Positions 16,629 through 25,291 of a stretch of DNA of 64,000 nucleotides are shown in pieces. The position numbers and the translations under genes were made by a program. Each line of letters opens with the position of its first letter. Within the stretch, counting starts at the first letter, position 1. Under the pieces are notes generated by a model. That model ran no database searches. It saw only the letters and a program-made list of their open reading frames with translations, and was not told where the DNA came from. The stretch is taken from NCBI GenBank assembly GCA_963835135.1, contig CAWIEF010000003.1, positions 1,426,001 through 1,490,000 of the forward strand, written 5' to 3'. This stretch comes from JAVVHH01 sp963835135. GTDB lineage: Bacteria; Pseudomonadota; Alphaproteobacteria; Acetobacterales; Acetobacteraceae.

Positions 16629-17264
16629 ATGCTTCGACGCTCGATCCTGCTCGCCTCGCTCACGCTTCCCGTGACCGCTTGGGCCCAATCGGCCGGCCTG
16701 TCCTCGTCGGATCGGGCCGACGTCGCCCGGGTCGAGACCTATCTCAACTCGATCCGGACGTTGCACGCGCGTTTCCTGCAGATCGCTCCGAACGGCGCGA
16801 CCAGCGAAGGCCAGGCTTGGCTGGAGCGGCCCGGCCGGATGCGCTTCCAATACGATCCGCCCTCGCCCTTCCTGCTCGTGGGCGGTCACGGTCTGCTGGT
16901 CTTCAACGACAGCCAGCTCAAGCAGACCAGCAACATACCCCTGGGTCAAACTCCGCTCGGTATCCTGCTGCAGGACAATCTCCGCCTCAGCGGCGCAGTG
17001 ACCGTCTCCAACGTCGTCCGGCTGCCTGGTCAGGTGCAGGTCACGCTCTACCGGACGGCGTCGCCCCAGGATGGTTCCTTGACCTTGATCTTTGCCGACA
17101 ATCCGCTGGCTCTGCGCTCCTGGATCACCACCGACGCGCAACGGCACGAGACGCGGGTCACCCTCTACAACGCGCAGCTCGGCGGCAGCTTCGACCAAAA
17201 GCTGTTCGAGTTCATCGATCCCCGCTTCTTCCAGAACAACGGCGGCGGCAACGGCGCGGGCTGA
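16629..17264 (+). CDS. lolA: Outer-membrane lipoprotein carrier protein LolA
   Basis: This 211-residue periplasmic protein carries a signal peptide ending near residue 19 (TAWAQS). The rest matches the LolA family: ARVETYLNSIRTLHARFLQI, WLERPGRMRFQYDPPSPFLL, LILIFADNP-like strands and the C-terminal LFEFIDPRFF. LolA accepts lipoproteins from the LolCDE complex and hands them to the outer membrane. lolA near ftsK is a recurrent alphaproteobacterial order; here a GATase gene sits between them. The C-terminal Gly/Asn tail is low complexity. Confidence 0.9.
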   Translation: MLRRSILLASLTLPVTAWAQSAGLSSSDRADVARVETYLNSIRTLHARFLQIAPNGATSEGQAWLERPGRMRFQYDPPSPFLLVGGHGLLVFNDSQLKQTSNIPLGQTPLGILLQDNLRLSGAVTVSNVVRLPGQVQVTLYRTASPQDGSLTLIFADNPLALRSWITTDAQRHETRVTLYNAQLGGSFDQKLFEFIDPRFFQNNGGGNGAG

Positions 17265-17305
17265 TTAATCTTTTCTTTGCCATGATCGAGTAGCATCTTG
17301 GAGTC

Positions 17306-18070
17306 ATGAAGCCACTCATCGGCATCTCCTGCTGCACGAAGGCGTTCGGCGCCTACAACACGCCGAACCATGCCGCGTCCGACACGTATGTCCGCGCGGT
17401 CGATCAGGTGATCGGTGGGGTGTCCGTCCTTATCCCCGCGAACGGCAGCGCCGCCGATGTGGAAACGCTCGTCGCCCGGCTGGACGGCATCATCCTGACC
17501 GGCAGCCGGTCGAACGTTCAACCCGCCCTGTATGAAGGTCCGCCGCACCCCGATGGCACGCCGGAGGACGCGGCGCGCGACGCCACCACCATGCGGCTGA
17601 TCCGGGCCGCGATCGACGCGGCCATCCCCGTATTCGCGATCTGCCGCGGCCTGCAGGAGTTGAACGTCGCCCTCGGCGGCAGCCTGCACCAGCGATTGCA
17701 GGATCTGCCTGGACGTATGGATCATTCGACCCCGCTCCATCCCAACGCCCGCATCCGCATCGGCAAGGCGCACGGCGTGCGAGTTGTGCCCGGGAGCTGG
17801 CTGCATCGGATCGCCGGGACCACGGTCATCCCGGTCAATTCGCTGCACAATCAAGGGATCGATCGCCTGGCGCCGGGTCTCGTCGTCGAGGGAACGGCTC
17901 CCGATGGCACGATCGAGGCCGTTCGGCTTCCGGCGGCGCCCGCTCTGACCATCGGCGTGCAGTGGCATCCCGAATACGATTTTGCGACCGACTCGGTGTC
18001 GCGCAACTTGTTCGCCGCCTTCGGTGCCGCGATCCGCGGTCACTCGCGCGAGGCTTTGGCGGCCGACTGA
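17306..18070 (+). CDS. Gamma-glutamyl-gamma-aminobutyrate hydrolase family protein (class I GATase-like)
   Basis: A 254-residue class I glutamine-amidotransferase-like hydrolase of the PuuD type. The catalytic cysteine is Cys113 in AICRGLQELNVALGG, and the His-x-Glu pair is in QWHPEYD near residue 220. The family opening MKPLIGISCCT is present. PuuD cleaves gamma-glutamyl-GABA in putrescine degradation; other puu genes are not nearby, so the exact gamma-glutamyl substrate is unknown. It stands alone between lolA and ftsK. Confidence 0.9.
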   Translation: MKPLIGISCCTKAFGAYNTPNHAASDTYVRAVDQVIGGVSVLIPANGSAADVETLVARLDGIILTGSRSNVQPALYEGPPHPDGTPEDAARDATTMRLIRAAIDAAIPVFAICRGLQELNVALGGSLHQRLQDLPGRMDHSTPLHPNARIRIGKAHGVRVVPGSWLHRIAGTTVIPVNSLHNQGIDRLAPGLVVEGTAPDGTIEAVRLPAAPALTIGVQWHPEYDFATDSVSRNLFAAFGAAIRGHSREALAAD

Positions 18071-18169
18071 TGGGGGCGTATCCCCGACCACACACCTTGC
18101 GGCAATCTCGCGTCGCCAAGTAGGAATCGGTTCCAGACAGTCGGCTAGGCCTCTAAGCTCCAGCTCGAC

Positions 18170-20587
18170 ATGAGCACGACATTCGCATCACCGCAGATCC
18201 GCGAAGCCGTTCGCCTGCGACTCGGTCAACTCGGCGGCGTGGCGCTCGCCATCGCCGCCCTGCTGCTCTTGCTGTCGCTGGTCAGCTACAATCCGCGTGA
18301 TCCGTCGTTCAACACCGCCACCGCCGGGACCGCGACCAACTGGGTGGGCGTGGCCGGGGCGACAACGGCCGACCTGCTGCTCCAAACGTTCGGTTTGGCG
18401 GCGCTGCTGCCAGTCCTGGCGCTGATCGCCTGGGCGTGGCGCTTGTTCAATAGCCCTCGGGCACAGATCGCGTTGCGCACGGCCGCGACGGTGCTGGCCC
18501 TGCCCGCTTTGGCCGGAAATCTTGCGATGTTGCCGCGGGCGTCGGTGCACTGGCCGACCGAGGCCGGGCTTGGCGGCGCAGCCGGGACGATGCTGGCGGA
18601 TCGTTTGCTCGCCATGGGCAACGGCCTGCTCGGCGCCACAGGCGGCCCGGCCGTCGCGGCCACGCTCGGCGCGATGACGCTCATCCTCGTCTTCCTCTCG
18701 CTGGGCCTGACCGGATCGGAGTGGCGCAAGGCGGGCCGCGGCGCACGCACGGCGGCCGGCGTCTCCCTCGTGGGCGGCCGCGCGGCGGTCCGCGGCAGCA
18801 GCCGCGTCGCGGCAAGCCTCGTCGCACGCGGTCATCGCATGAGCCGCCGGGCGGAGCCGGAGCTCAATTGGTTCGAGCCCGAAGCCGCGGAGCCGACCCC
18901 GCCCATCCCGTCGCCGGAGCCGGCAGTGCCTAAAGCGGCGACGGCTCCGCTGTCCTATGGGGAGGACGTGCCGTCCATCCCGACGCTGAGCAAGCCCAAG
19001 GTCAACCTTCGCAAGCCCGAACCGCCCGTGCAGACCAGCCTGCCGCTGATCGAGAGCGGATGGCAGTTCCCGCCCATGTCCCTCCTCCGCCCCGCCCCCG
19101 CCAAGCACGCCACCGGCCCCTCCGAAGACGCGCTGCAGGCCAACGCCCGGCTGCTCGAGAGCGTGCTGAGCGATTACGGCGTCCAGGGCACGATCCGCGA
19201 GATCCGGCCCGGCCCGGTCGTCACCCTCTACGAATTGGAGCCTGCTCCCGGCATCCGATCCGCCCGCGTCATCGGCCTGGCCGACGACGTGGCCCGCTCG
19301 CTCTCCGTCACCGCGGTCCGCATTGCCACGGTGTCCGGCCGCAACGTCATCGGCATCGAGGTGCCGAACGAGAAGCGCGAGACCGTCTACCTCTCCGAGT
19401 TGCTCGGCAGCGCCGACTGGACCGGCAACACGGCCAAGCTGCCACTGGCGCTCGGCAAAGACATCAGCGGCGCCCCGATCATCGCCGACCTCGCCCGCAT
19501 GCCGCATCTGCTGATCGCGGGCACCACCGGCTCCGGCAAGTCGGTCGGCATCAACGCCATGATCCTGTCGATCCTCTACCGCATGAGCCCGGATCAATGC
19601 CGCCTCATCATGATCGACCCGAAGATGCTCGAGCTGTCGGTCTATGAAGGCATCCCGCATCTGCTCGCCCCCGTGGTCACCGAGCCCGCCAAGGCCGTCG
19701 CCGCCCTGAAATGGACCACGCGCGAGATGGAGCGCCGCTATCGTGCCATGAGCCAGCTCGGCGTGCGCAACGTCGGCGGCTACAACGAGAAGGTGGCCGA
19801 GGCGCTGGCCACCGGCAAGGTGCCGACCCGGCAAGTCCAGGTCGGCTTCGACAGCGAGACCGGCAAGGCGATCTACGAGAGCCAACCGTTGGCGCTCAAC
19901 CTGCTGCCTTACATCGTCGTCGTGATCGACGAGATGGCCGACCTCATGATGGTCGCCGGTAAGGAGGTCGAGGCCGCGGTTCAGCGCCTCGCCCAGATGG
20001 CGCGCGCCGCCGGCATTCATGTCATCATGGCCACGCAGCGACCTTCTGTGGACGTGATCACGGGAACCATCAAGGCCAACTTCCCCACCCGCATCTCCTT
20101 CCAGGTCATCAGCAAGTTCGACAGCCGCACCATCCTCGGCGAGCAGGGCGCCGAGCAGCTCCTCGGCATGGGCGACCTGCTGCACATGGCCGGGGGCGGC
20201 CGCATCTCCCGCGTCCACGGCCCCTTCGTCGCTGACAACGAGGTCGAGCAAATCGTCGAGTTCCTCCGCGGCCAGGCCGACCCGGCCTACGACGACGAGA
20301 TCACCGACGGCCCCGACGAATCCACCCCGAGCGACGGCAGCAACGCCGCCCTGTCCGGCATCGCCGGCGCCGGCGACAGCGACAAGAGCCTGTTCGACCA
20401 AGCCGTCGCCTTCGTCTCCCGCGAGGGCAAGGCCAGCACGAGCCTGATCCAGCGGCACCTCCGCATCGGCTACAACCGCGCGGCCACTCTCATCGAGCAG
20501 ATGGAGAAGGAGGGCATCGTCAGTCCGGCCAACCACGTCGGCCGGCGCGACGTGCTCTGCCGCGTCACTCGCGACGACGACGATTGA
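18170..20587 (+). CDS. ftsK: DNA translocase FtsK
   Basis: An 805-residue septal DNA pump. Four hydrophobic segments lie in about residues 20-185, followed by a short linker with Pro-rich sequence. The RecA-like motor carries Walker A GTTGSGKSVG near residue 451, a Walker B-like VVVIDEMADLMM, and HVIMATQRPSVDVITG. The C-terminal gamma winged helix (AVAFVSREGKASTSLIQRHL and on) reads KOPS sequences and contacts XerD. Length and architecture fit alphaproteobacterial FtsK. An inverted repeat follows the stop. Confidence 0.96.
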   Translation: MSTTFASPQIREAVRLRLGQLGGVALAIAALLLLLSLVSYNPRDPSFNTATAGTATNWVGVAGATTADLLLQTFGLAALLPVLALIAWAWRLFNSPRAQIALRTAATVLALPALAGNLAMLPRASVHWPTEAGLGGAAGTMLADRLLAMGNGLLGATGGPAVAATLGAMTLILVFLSLGLTGSEWRKAGRGARTAAGVSLVGGRAAVRGSSRVAASLVARGHRMSRRAEPELNWFEPEAAEPTPPIPSPEPAVPKAATAPLSYGEDVPSIPTLSKPKVNLRKPEPPVQTSLPLIESGWQFPPMSLLRPAPAKHATGPSEDALQANARLLESVLSDYGVQGTIREIRPGPVVTLYELEPAPGIRSARVIGLADDVARSLSVTAVRIATVSGRNVIGIEVPNEKRETVYLSELLGSADWTGNTAKLPLALGKDISGAPIIADLARMPHLLIAGTTGSGKSVGINAMILSILYRMSPDQCRLIMIDPKMLELSVYEGIPHLLAPVVTEPAKAVAALKWTTREMERRYRAMSQLGVRNVGGYNEKVAEALATGKVPTRQVQVGFDSETGKAIYESQPLALNLLPYIVVVIDEMADLMMVAGKEVEAAVQRLAQMARAAGIHVIMATQRPSVDVITGTIKANFPTRISFQVISKFDSRTILGEQGAEQLLGMGDLLHMAGGGRISRVHGPFVADNEVEQIVEFLRGQADPAYDDEITDGPDESTPSDGSNAALSGIAGAGDSDKSLFDQAVAFVSREGKASTSLIQRHLRIGYNRAATLIEQMEKEGIVSPANHVGRRDVLCRVTRDDDD

Positions 20588-20602
20588 GTTTACAGCCGTC
20601 GG

Positions 20603-20642
20603 TCGTCAGTTCACAGAACGTCCCACCCCTGCGAACTGACGA
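20603..20642. repeat. Perfect 10-bp inverted repeat between ftsK and an MFS gene
   Basis: TCGTCAGTTC at 20603-20612 is repeated as its exact complement GAACTGACGA at 20633-20642, separated by 20 bases. It starts 16 bases after the ftsK stop and ends just before the next start codon, so it could be a terminator stem, an operator, or occlude the following start region in mRNA. No T-run follows. Role is unknown. Confidence 0.5.
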
Positions 20643-20645
20643 TTG

Positions 20646-21851
20646 ATGACTGTGAACTACCCCCGCTGGTTGCCGGTTCTTCTCGGCTTCCTCACCGCTG
20701 TCGGTCCGATCTCGACCGACATGTATCTCCCCGCGTTCCCGTCCATCGAAGCCTCCCTCCGCACTCCGGAAGGATCCGCGCAGATCACGCTGGCGACCTG
20801 GTTCGTGGGCCTCGCGGTCGGTCAGTTGACGCAGGGGTCGCTGTCCGATCGCTTCGGCCGCCGCTTGCCGCTCATCGTCGGCACCGCCATCTACAGTCTG
20901 GCCAGCATCGGCTGCGCGCTGTCGCCGAACCTGGTCAGCCTGTCTCTGATGCGCTTCGTCGCTGGCTTCAGCGGGTCGGCCAGCATGGTGATCCCTCGGG
21001 CCGTGGTGCGCGACCTCGCCGATGGTCACGACGCCGCGCGCCTGATGTCGCGCCTCATCCTCGTCATGGGCGCGGCGCCGATCCTCGCCCCCACGCTTGG
21101 CGGCCTCGTGCTGACAACCGGGTCGTGGCGCGCGATCTTCTGGTTTGCCGCGGTCTACGGCGCGGTCTGCACCGCACTCGTCATTTTCAAGCTTCCCGAC
21201 ACCATGGCCAAGCAGCACCGCGTGCGGCTCGGCTTGGCAGGGTTGCTGCACCGCTACGCCGACGTGGTGCAGGACCGGACGTTCCTGTCCTATGCCACGC
21301 TGGGCGGGTTCGCGATGTTCGGCATGTTCGCCTATATCGGCGGCTCGTCCGAGGTGCTCATTAACCGGTTCAACCTCTCGCCCACGCAATACGGCATGCT
21401 GTTCGGGATCAGCGCCGGCATGTTCATCGCGAGCAGCCAGGCCGGCCCGGCGCTGGTTCGCCGGTTCGGCACCGCCAGATTGCTGCGCGTGGCCACCTCG
21501 ACCTATCTCGCCGCAGCACTGGTCGTGCTGACCTGCGCGGTGTTCGATGTGGGTGGAATCTACGGGATCGTTCCGCCCATCATGATCGTCATGGGCTGCA
21601 TGGGACTGATCATGCCGAGCGCGGCGGTGGGCGCGCTCTCCAGCCACGCGGCCCGGGCAGGCACGGCCTCGGCCGTGATGGGGACGCTGCAATTCAGCCT
21701 AGCCGCCGTCTCCGGCGCGCTGGTCGGGCTGTTTTCCGACGGGACGGCGCGGCCGTTGGCGATCCTGCTCGTGACGGGGGCGCTGGCCGCCATCACGGCC
21801 GATCGCGTCCGCCCGAAACCCAACAAGCGGCTTTTGATACCCGCAGATTGA
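20646..21851 (+). CDS. Bcr/CflA-type MFS drug-resistance transporter
   Basis: A 401-residue, twelve-segment proton antiporter of the DHA1 family. The opening LLGFLTAVGPISTDMYLPAFPSI is the Bcr/CflA hallmark, followed by the A-motif GSLSDRFGRRLPLI and RFVAGFSGSASMVIPRAVVRD. Such pumps export drugs or metabolites such as bicyclomycin or cysteine. ATG 20646 is used; a TTG directly before it (20643) is also open. The start is adjacent to an inverted repeat that may affect expression. Confidence 0.9.
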   Translation: MTVNYPRWLPVLLGFLTAVGPISTDMYLPAFPSIEASLRTPEGSAQITLATWFVGLAVGQLTQGSLSDRFGRRLPLIVGTAIYSLASIGCALSPNLVSLSLMRFVAGFSGSASMVIPRAVVRDLADGHDAARLMSRLILVMGAAPILAPTLGGLVLTTGSWRAIFWFAAVYGAVCTALVIFKLPDTMAKQHRVRLGLAGLLHRYADVVQDRTFLSYATLGGFAMFGMFAYIGGSSEVLINRFNLSPTQYGMLFGISAGMFIASSQAGPALVRRFGTARLLRVATSTYLAAALVVLTCAVFDVGGIYGIVPPIMIVMGCMGLIMPSAAVGALSSHAARAGTASAVMGTLQFSLAAVSGALVGLFSDGTARPLAILLVTGALAAITADRVRPKPNKRLLIPAD

Positions 21852-21862
21852 AAAGGACTGGC

Positions 21863-22621
21863 ATGGACCTGCATCTCACCGGCAAGCGCGCCCTCATCAC
21901 GGGCGGATCGAAAGGCATCGGCCGGGCCGCCGCCGAACTGCTGGCCGAGGAAGGGTGCGACCTCCTCCTCGTTGCGCGCGACCCGGCCGTTTTGGACGAG
22001 ACCGCGACCGCGATCCGAAGCCGCAATCAAAGCAAGGTCGAGGTCGTCGCTGCCGACCTGTCGCGGACGGCCGAGGTCGAGCGCGTTGCGGCCTTGGCCG
22101 GCCCGATCGACGTGCTGGTCAACAACGCCGGGGCAATTCCGCCCGGCACCCTGCTCACCGTCGATGACGCCACACTCCGGGCCGCGTGGGACCTCAAGGT
22201 GTTCGGCTTCATCGCGCTGACGCGAGCCCTCTACCCGACCTTGCGGGAGCGACGGGGCGTCGTCGTCAACGTCATCGGCGCGGCCGGGGAGACGTTCGAT
22301 CCGGGCTATATCGCCGGCGTCGCCGGCAATGCGGCGCTGATGGCGTTCAGCCGCGCGCTGGGGCGGGGTGCGGCCAAGGACGGCATGCGGGTGGTGGCGA
22401 TCAACCCGGGTCCGGTCGCCACGCAACGGATGGAGCGGCTGCTGCGCCACCGGGCCGACACCGAGTTGGGCGACGGCGCGCGGTGGCGCGAGCTTTGCGC
22501 CTCGATGCCGTATGGCCGCCCGGCCGACCCGGCCGAAATCGCCGCCGCCATCGCCTTCCTAGCCAGCCGGCGCTCGGCCTATACCAACGGCACCGTCCTG
22601 ACGATCAACGGTGGTCCATAG
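21863..22621 (+). CDS. Short-chain dehydrogenase/reductase with degenerate active site
   Basis: A 252-residue Rossmann-fold SDR. The cofactor motif is TGGSKGIGRAA and the structural NNAG motif is present. The catalytic Ser region reads NVIGAAGE (Gly in place of Ser), and the YxxxK region reads GYIAGVAGNAAL, so Tyr149 has no Lys four residues on and Asn156 aligns with the usual Lys position. Catalysis by the classical tetrad therefore looks lost or altered. The C-terminal family segment PADPAEIAAAIAFLAS and NGTVLTINGG is normal. ATG 21863 follows an AAAAGGA ribosome site. Confidence 0.87.
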   Translation: MDLHLTGKRALITGGSKGIGRAAAELLAEEGCDLLLVARDPAVLDETATAIRSRNQSKVEVVAADLSRTAEVERVAALAGPIDVLVNNAGAIPPGTLLTVDDATLRAAWDLKVFGFIALTRALYPTLRERRGVVVNVIGAAGETFDPGYIAGVAGNAALMAFSRALGRGAAKDGMRVVAINPGPVATQRMERLLRHRADTELGDGARWRELCASMPYGRPADPAEIAAAIAFLASRRSAYTNGTVLTINGGP

Positions 22622-22691
22622 AATGCGTCAGGGCCTTTGAACCTCACGACGGCGCGAGCGTTGTGAGCCACACCCTGGTGGAGTTGCTCTC

Positions 22692-22865
22692 ATGTTGAGA
22701 TGGGCCCTCTTCTTCTTCGTCATCTCGGTGATCGCCGGCTTGTTCGGTTTCACCGGGATCTCCGCCGCCGCCGGCGGCATTGCCAAGATCCTGTTCTTCA
22801 TCTTCGTCGCGCTGTTTGTGATCTTCCTCGTGCTCGCCCTCTTGGCTGGCAAAGCGATACTTTAG
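22692..22865 (+). CDS. Small DUF1328-type membrane protein
   Basis: A 57-residue protein too short for most gene callers. It is made of two hydrophobic segments (about residues 3-20 and 33-52) joined by a Gly-Ala-rich turn (GISAAAGGIAKILFF), the pattern of the DUF1328/YtjA family of small inner-membrane proteins. A ribosome site is weak (GGAG about 10 bases upstream). The family is often induced under stress; function is unknown. Confidence 0.8.
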   Translation: MLRWALFFFVISVIAGLFGFTGISAAAGGIAKILFFIFVALFVIFLVLALLAGKAIL

Positions 22866-22918
22866 GCGAGGAGCCTCGCCCGGCGTGACATCACGCGGGG
22901 CGAGTTCCGCGCCGCCGC

Positions 22919-23146
22919 TCACCTGTGGCGTTGCCCCAGTTCCCACATCGGGCGCTGGGCTTCATGTTGCGCGTCGCCACGGCCGACGCCGATATCGGCG
23001 AGAAGCCGGTCATCCATGTCGGCAAGCAAACGCCGGGTCGCGCGCGCGCGCACCATGGCCTGCCAGACGAGCATGGCATCGGCGATCGCGCGACGCAGCG
23101 ACGGACGGTTTGAGGTGCGACGTGCGCCGAGAGTGAAATCAGACAT
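22919..23146 (-). CDS. Small DUF1127 protein
   Basis: A 75-residue basic protein. The C-terminal half contains RRLLADMDDRLLADIGVGRGDA, the DUF1127 (YjiS-like) signature found near the end of many small alphaproteobacterial proteins. Some family members bind RNA and affect small-RNA turnover and phosphate or oxidative stress responses; that is family knowledge, not shown here. It is divergent from the LysR gene with a 99-base gap, suggesting regulation by it. Confidence 0.82.
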   Translation of the reverse strand: MSDFTLGARRTSNRPSLRRAIADAMLVWQAMVRARATRRLLADMDDRLLADIGVGRGDAQHEAQRPMWELGQRHR

Positions 23147-23245
23147 GTCAAACTCCTGGGCTGAAACAACGCTGGCGGTATGCGCTTGTTGGCTGCTATA
23201 AGGGAAACGAATAGGCGTGATCCCTGTGATCAGGAAATTTGATCC

Positions 23246-24142
23246 ATGACCCTCCCGGCCAGCCTCGACCCCGATCTCCTGCGGACGTTCGTCTACATCG
23301 CCGAAGAGGGCAGCTTCACGCGCGCCGGGCAGCGGGTCGGACGAACGCAGTCGGCGGTTTCGATGCAGTTGCAGCGCCTCGAGACGCTGCTCGGGCAGAC
23401 GCTGGTGTCGCGCGGGCGGGGCGGGGCGATCCACCTGACGCCGCATGGGGAGTTCCTGGTCGAGCGCTCCCGCGAGTTGCTGGCGATGAACGACCAGATC
23501 TGGGCCAGCTTTCGGAGCCCGGCCGTGCATGGAACCGTGCGGCTCGGCACGCCGGACGACTACGCGCTCCGCTACCTGCCCACGATCCTCAAGCGTTTCG
23601 CCGAAACGCATCCGTCGGTGCAGGTCGACGTCATGTGCCTGCCCTCGCATGATTTGGTCGAGCGGCTGCGCGACGGCGAGTTGGACTTGACGTTGTGCTC
23701 GGAAGGCACGGAGCCGCCGGGCTGGCCGGCGGCGCCGCTCTGGCGGGCGCCGCTGAGTTGGATCACCTCGATCCGGCACGCGCCGCATCGGCAGGATCCG
23801 TTGCCGCTGGCGCTGGCGGCAGACCATTGCAACTGGCGGCTGGCCGCAGTGCGCGCGCTCGAGGCAGCGGGGCGGCGCTATCGGGTCGCCTACCGGTCGG
23901 GCACGCAGATCGGAACACAGGCCCCGGTGATCGCGGGCCTTGCGGTCACTGTGGCGACCACGTCGTGGCTGCCGGACGGGCTGCGGGCGGTTCGCCCCGA
24001 CGAGGGTCTGCCGCCGCTCCCGGAGTTCGGCATCATGCTGCTCAAAGGGGCGGATGCGCGCCAGCCCGTGACGGACACGCTGGCGCGCTACATCACGGAC
24101 ACGTTCCGCACCGAAATCGACTCCGCCCTGGTGGCGGCCTAA
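23246..24142 (+). CDS. LysR-family transcriptional regulator
   Basis: A 298-residue regulator. The winged helix-turn-helix is at residues 8-66 (FVYIAEEGSFTRAGQRVGRTQSAVSMQLQRLE), followed by a periplasmic-binding-protein-like effector domain (VRLGTPDDYALRYLP onwards). AGGAAA lies 8-10 bases before the ATG. The gene is divergent from a DUF1127 gene, and the 99-base gap probably holds the regulator's site. The effector is unknown. Confidence 0.92.
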   Translation: MTLPASLDPDLLRTFVYIAEEGSFTRAGQRVGRTQSAVSMQLQRLETLLGQTLVSRGRGGAIHLTPHGEFLVERSRELLAMNDQIWASFRSPAVHGTVRLGTPDDYALRYLPTILKRFAETHPSVQVDVMCLPSHDLVERLRDGELDLTLCSEGTEPPGWPAAPLWRAPLSWITSIRHAPHRQDPLPLALAADHCNWRLAAVRALEAAGRRYRVAYRSGTQIGTQAPVIAGLAVTVATTSWLPDGLRAVRPDEGLPPLPEFGIMLLKGADARQPVTDTLARYITDTFRTEIDSALVAA

Positions 24143-24143
24143 G

Positions 24144-24623
24144 CTACAGGGCTTCGAGCACGGCTTCGGCGCTGCTCACGTCGAAGCCGCCGGGTTCCTC
24201 GACGTTCAGCAGGGTGACGACTCCGTCTTCAACGACCATCGCATAGCGGGAGCTGCGGACCCCGAGCCCGCGGGCGCTCAGATCGAGCTCGAGGCCGAGC
24301 GATTTGGTGAACTTGGCCATCCCGTCGGACAGCATCAGCACGCGGTCGCCAACGTGCTGGTCCTTGGCCCAGGCATTCATGACGAAGGGGTCGTTGACGG
24401 CGATGCAGGCGATCTGGTCGACGCCCTTGGCCTTCAACGCCTCGGCGTTGTTCAGGAAGCCAGGCATGTGCTTGGCGCTGCAGGTTGGCGTGAAAGCGCC
24501 GGGCACGGCGAACAGCACCACCTTGTGACCGCCGAACAGCTCTGCCGTCGTCATTTCCTTGGGACCGTCCGGCGTGGCGGCGACCAGCGTGGCCTCGGGG
24601 ATGGGATCACCGACTTTGATCAT
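24144..24623 (-). CDS. Peroxiredoxin (Prx5/AhpE-like thioredoxin-fold, glutaredoxin-dependent type)
   Basis: A 159-residue Prx5-type peroxiredoxin that reduces hydroperoxides through a peroxidatic cysteine, Cys48, in PGAFTPTCS. A further Cys lies in QIACIAVND. ATG 24623 is preferred since the family begins there (MIKVGDPIPEA) and GAGGA sits about 10 bases upstream; the frame stays open to 24653. It faces away from yqgE and converges with the LysR gene. Confidence 0.93.
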   Translation of the reverse strand: MIKVGDPIPEATLVAATPDGPKEMTTAELFGGHKVVLFAVPGAFTPTCSAKHMPGFLNNAEALKAKGVDQIACIAVNDPFVMNAWAKDQHVGDRVLMLSDGMAKFTKSLGLELDLSARGLGVRSSRYAMVVEDGVVTLLNVEEPGGFDVSSAEAVLEAL

Positions 24624-24721
24624 CTCTGGTCCTCGTTCAATCTCCTGAGACACCTATCCTCAAGTAGGGTTGGCAGCAAACGCGGGTTGCTCTCGCGCGC
24701 GGCCGTGCCAACATCCGCGGG

Positions 24722-25291
24722 ATGACTGAGAACGATGACCCCTATCTCACGGGCCAGCTCCTGATCGCGATGCCGGGCATGGAAGACGAGCGCTTCCTGC
24801 AGAGCGTCATTCTGCTCTGTGCCCATACCGACGAGGGCGCGATGGGGATCGTGCTCAACCGTCCGCTGGCCAAACCGAGTTTCGAGTCGCTGCTCTCGCA
24901 ACTTGATGTCGAGCCGACCCCGCCAGCGCGCGAGATCAGGCTTTGCCAGGGCGGTCCGGTCGATCATGGGCGGGGGTTCGTGCTGCACACCAACGATTGG
25001 ACGGGCGACGGCAGTCTGCGCGTCGACGACAAGCTCGCGCTGACGGCCAGCCTGGACGTGCTGCAGGAGATCGCGAGCGGGCGCGGACCGAAGGAGGGCC
25101 TGCTGGCGCTGGGCTACGCGAGTTGGGGCCCGGGGCAGCTTGACCAGGAAATGCAGGACAACGTCTGGCTATCGACCCCGGCGCCGGTCGAGCTGCTGTT
25201 CGACGCGGATTACGACACCAAGTGGCGGCGCGCGCTGGGCATCCTGCACATCGACCCCTTGCTGCTCTCAGCCGCGGCCGGTCACGCCTGA
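24722..25291 (+). CDS. YqgE/AlgH (UPF0301) family protein
   Basis: A 189-residue protein with the UPF0301 signature: LTGQLLIAMPGMEDERFLQS, then MGIVLNRPL, RLCQGGPVDHGRGFVLH and GYASWGPGQLDQEM. The family is widespread in Proteobacteria, is soluble and has no settled function despite the AlgH name. Its last 10 bases overlap the 3' end of parB on the other strand. Confidence 0.93.
   Translation: MTENDDPYLTGQLLIAMPGMEDERFLQSVILLCAHTDEGAMGIVLNRPLAKPSFESLLSQLDVEPTPPAREIRLCQGGPVDHGRGFVLHTNDWTGDGSLRVDDKLALTASLDVLQEIASGRGPKEGLLALGYASWGPGQLDQEMQDNVWLSTPAPVELLFDADYDTKWRRALGILHIDPLLLSAAAGHA

Noticed and set aside
22643..22667. Terminator after the SDR gene
   Set aside because: CTCACGAC / GTTGTGAG could pair in 8 bases with one wobble, but there is no T-run and it lies between co-directional genes.
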